Below are positions 61,176 through 64,000 of a stretch of 64,000 bases of DNA, piece after piece. A program made the position numbers and the translations under genes. How positions within the stretch are numbered: the first letter of the stretch is position 1; each line of letters starts with the position of its first letter. The stretch is taken from positions 62,001 through 126,000 of the forward strand of contig JH720384.1 of the NCBI GenBank assembly GCA_000231825.2. Direction: 5' to 3'. Source of the stretch: Tetrahymena elliotti 4EA (Eukaryota > Ciliophora > Oligohymenophorea > Hymenostomatida > Tetrahymenidae). A model generated the notes under the pieces. That model did no database searches and was not told the origin of the DNA. It saw only the letters and a list, made by a program, of their open reading frames with translations.

Positions 61176-62989
61176 ATGACAACTTAAATTAGATTGGGTT
61201 TGTGTTGCATAAACACTGTTTTAAAGGATGGAAAAATACCAATATATTGTTCAAGGTCCATATAAAGAAAAGCTTTTTCAGAAAAAGGAGAAGACGAGGC
61301 TAAATCTAGAGCTATGGATAATGTAAAAGATCTTTACAGAATGATTGAATGGAATTAAAATAATGGCATTTAAGTTCTCAGAGTTAGTAGTGAAATGTTT
61401 CCTAGAGCTACTGATGAGAAGTGTGGATATACAATCGAATTCGCTAAGGACGAGCTTAAGAAAGCAGGTGATTTAGCTAAAAAATATAAACACAGATTAA
61501 CTTTCCATCCTGGCTAATTTAATGTTATTGGAACACCAAACGAAAAAGCCTTTGAAGCAACAATTAAGGAGCTTTCATTGCATGCAGAGATTTATAAATA
61601 TCTAGGATTTGAAGAAGAAAAAGATAGTGTGATAGTTATACATGGAGGTGGGCTTTATGGAGATAAGGAAGAGACAATATAAAGATGGGTTTCTAATTTT
61701 GGGAGATTACCTAAGATTGTTCAATAAAAGCTTGTACTAGAAAATTGTGAGAAATGGTATTAACTTTTTTCTTGATAGATTCTTAACAAAATTAATTGAT
61801 TTTAATTAAAGCTTTTGGCCAAAAATCAAATTGAAAATTTATTACTACTTTAATCAGATTTTTAAATATAAATTTAGCAGATATATTATTTTTTTTAATT
61901 ATTGGTATTTAAACAAATCTAGTTATTCCATAAGAGACTGTTTAAATATATCTTATAAGATTGAAGAAAAGTATGGATTTGCTTTACCTGTTGTTGTTGA
62001 TTCACATCACTATTAATGCTACAATCATTATCATTAGGAAGCCAAGTAAGAGTCTCTTGAAAAATTAGTAGAAGAGGCAAGTAAAACTTGGATAAAGAGA
62101 GGTATACGCATGAAATGTCATGTATCAGAGTAAGGTGCAGGATAAGTAGGCCATCATTCAGATTACATTTCAGAGCTACCTTAGGAGTTTTTAAGTATTC
62201 CTGAAAAGTTAGGAATAGATTTAGATATATTTATTGAAGCCAAAATGAAAGAATAAGCTATATTCTTTTTGTATGAGATTTATCCGTTTTTGGATTTAAG
62301 AAGCAAAGAATCAAAGAAAAGTTGTGAATCCTTCAACTATAGACAAGTCACTTAGGATGAGCGAAAGAAAGAATTGAGCTCAAGTAAATTAATATTGATT
62401 TAGATGATAAACTTATTTACGTCATCAATTAATTTATTAAAATCAACCATTAAGATTTATTTGGTTTTTTATATTTAAATACGAATTATTATAAAAAGGA
62501 TGGAACAGCCAAGGAAACAAAAAGAAAGAAAAGACAAAATAAAAAAGTGATTGTTGTGATGATAATGATACTGAAGAAGAAGAAGAAAATGATGAAAAAG
62601 AAGAAACTAATAAAAAGACAAAGAAATAGCCAGCCAAAAGTAATTATTTTTGAAATTTGAAACAAATTAATAAATCTATTTACAAATTAGGTTAAAAAAC
62701 AGTAAATAAATCTAAAGAGGAGGTGAAAATTAACTAAAAGGAGAGTTAATCTGACAAAGTAGAAAAAAATAAAAAGAAATTGTCAGCTGATGAAGATATT
62801 TTATAAAACTCTTAAAACGGCGGAACACTTAGAAGTGGCAACAAATATTCAAAACTTTCTGAAAAGGACAAAAATAAAAATGAAGATGAAACTGAGAACT
62901 AAAACTAGGGTTAAAGAAGTAATGATGAACTTGAAATTTTCAACTTTGACAGGAAAAAAAATAAAAATCTCAAAAAGACAGCTTTCTGA
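61176..62989 (+). CDS. UVE1: UV-damage endonuclease (UVDE/Uve1 family) with charged C-terminal tail (493 aa)
   Basis: TIM-barrel metal-dependent endonuclease that nicks 5' of UV photoproducts and other distortions, starting alternative excision repair. Exons 61176-61756, 61923-62383, 62499-62639 and 62691-62989. Introns are 166, 115 and 51 bp, GT...AG, phase-consistent. Family motifs in order: IRLGLCCINTVLK, NNGIQVLRVSSEMFPRAT, RLTFHPGQFNVIGTP (metal His), VIVIHGGGLYGDKE, KLVLENCEKCYSIRD (metal Glu), FALPVVVDSHHYQC (His-His), MKCHVSEQGAGQ, HHSDYISELP and DLDIFIEAKMKEQA. These cover the barrel strands and metal ligands of the family. The last ~160 residues form a Lys/Glu/Asp/Asn-rich disordered tail (TEEEEENDEKEETNKKTKK), perhaps for nuclear targeting or DNA/chromatin contacts. 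Without the last two introns the frame would stop at 62550 instead. Confidence 0.93.
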
Positions 62990-63197
62990 GTATGATGATG
63001 TATTATATTTAGGAGTAAAAGTACTATATATAGTTTTAATGTTTTAATTTTTGGTTTTATTAATTAAAAAAGAGATCTTGCCTTACTTAATATTTGTCAA
63101 GCTTATAAAAGTGTGGTTGTAAAAAAGGGGGGAGTTTATATATTTTATAATTATTAAATTAAATCTATTATTTTATCATACTTAAATTATAGTAAAA

Positions 63198-64000
63198 ATG
63201 TTTGAATGGCTAAGCAAGCTAAATGAATTTGAAAAACATAAAATTAAAAAATTGTCTTTATTATATGAATTTATCTTGATTAATCAAAAGTAGCTTTTAG
63301 ACAAGTTAATAAAAGAAATAATTGTAAAATGCAATTTGTATAGTGAAACTCTATTCATTTGGTCTTCATGTTTATTAATATAAATGAAAGAAAACAATTT
63401 TTATTAATCTGGATTTTGCTCATTATCTATTTGTTTAATTGTAAAGATTGAGAATTCAAAATTTTTATATAAATTAATAATTTTTTCATTTAGTTTGTAT
63501 GCAGAAAACAAACTCATCCATCAATCAACTCGATGCATTAAAAAAAATAAAGTAGGTGATTAGTAAAAACTTATAAAAAAATATTAAAAGAAACAATAAC
63601 GAAATAGAAAAAAAAAAATCAAAAAGTTTAAATCAAAACGAGAGAAAATCTTTCAATTAAATAAGATTTGGGAAGCAAAAAAAGCAATTTAGGAAATGTA
63701 TTAGCTTAACTGGACATAAAAGGAATTGTATTATAAGGACTTTATTAAGAAGCCTAAAAACAAATTTTCATCTTAATGGGTTTTGCAGAGAGCAATGGCT
63801 AAGGCAATTACAAACAGATAATCAAAATCATATCACGTAAATAAGAATGATATGTAATTCTGCACTTAAAAGCTCTAACTCAAAGATTGGTAGTAGAGTT
63901 TTATTATGTATAACTAATAGGCTGATATATTTAAGGGTAGAAAAAAAACAGATATTTAAATCTAAATTGAATTGCTGCGAGAATATTGTCTTTAACTTAG
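63198..64000 (+). CDS. Partial Lys/Gln-rich protein, function unknown
   Basis: ATG at 63198, 208 bp after the UVDE gene, open to the right edge (about 267 codons) without TGA. An optional in-frame 54-bp GT...AG intron (GTAAAG...CATTTAG, 63433-63492) would leave the frame intact. The N-terminal ~80 residues are helical and partly hydrophobic (LSLLYEFILINQKQLLDKL, TLFIWSSCLLIQ). From about residue 110 the protein becomes strongly basic (QKKQQRNRKKKIKKFKSKRE), followed by Trp-containing segments WTQKELYYKDFIKKPKNK and WVLQRAMAKAITNRQ. It may be a nucleic-acid-binding or nucleolar protein, but no family is recognised and the C-terminus is outside the window. Confidence 0.6.

Noticed and set aside
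60922..61182. Minus-strand frame of 86 codons overlapping the UVDE start
   Set aside because: Antisense to the UVDE 5' region, hydrophobic AT-driven composition, no domain.
1..64000. tRNA, snRNA and rRNA genes
   Set aside because: I scanned by eye for T-arm GGTTCRANTC-like and other RNA signatures and found no convincing cloverleaf or snRNA. A covariance-model search would be decisive.

Overview
The window is macronuclear-type DNA from a ciliate, most likely Tetrahymena or a close hymenostome relative. The evidence is direct. Nearly every recognisable gene reads through in-frame TAA and TAG, usually where glutamine fits, and ends at TGA. Intergenic DNA and introns are extremely AT-rich. Introns are short (about 40-170 bp) GT...AG with TTTTAG/AAATAG-like acceptors. 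A standard-code reading breaks almost every gene here. I saw no operons, bacterial features, CRISPR or transposase genes.

Layout. Bases 1-7.7 kb carry three minus-strand genes: a partial coiled-coil/membrane protein, a 1147-residue Q/N-rich protein, and the U5 snRNP 40-kDa WD40 protein. From 7.7 to 20 kb there are two plus-strand mitochondrial-type enzymes, glutamate dehydrogenase (8 exons) and a class III aminotransferase (1 exon), separated by gene-poor DNA with a decayed minus-strand gene and degenerate tandem repeats. From 20.4 to 29.1 kb a very long minus-strand reading frame encodes a kinase-like domain, TPR-like helices and poly-Asn. It is interrupted by a 475-base run of N inside a (GTT)n tract. 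A CMGC-like pseudokinase follows (30.5-32.6 kb, minus), then a four-pass membrane protein (33.8-35.0 kb), a DUF2237 protein (36.1-36.6 kb), and a minus-strand gene (37.1-40.6 kb) that appears to join a kinesin motor, an alpha/beta-hydrolase-like domain and a transglutaminase-like domain.

The right part carries, on the plus strand, a small coiled-coil protein, a D-amino-acid-oxidase-like flavoprotein with apparently permuted domain order, an acidic protein with a duplicated YSAPEI motif, an intronless LRR protein, a kinase-LRR gene with one LRR per exon, a UV-damage endonuclease (UVDE) with a long charged tail, and a partial gene running off the right edge. Gene-free stretches of 0.3-4.2 kb separate them.

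Functional links are loose, as expected for a eukaryotic chromosome: amino-acid nitrogen metabolism (GDH, aminotransferase, DAO-like oxidase), signalling families expanded in ciliates (kinase-TPR, kinase-LRR, pseudokinase), splicing and DNA repair. All reading frames, exon joints and domain calls were made by eye. With a single stop codon (TGA), open frames of about 100 codons are expected by chance in this AT-rich DNA, so I accepted genes only with domain matches, phase-consistent introns or long length plus coding character.
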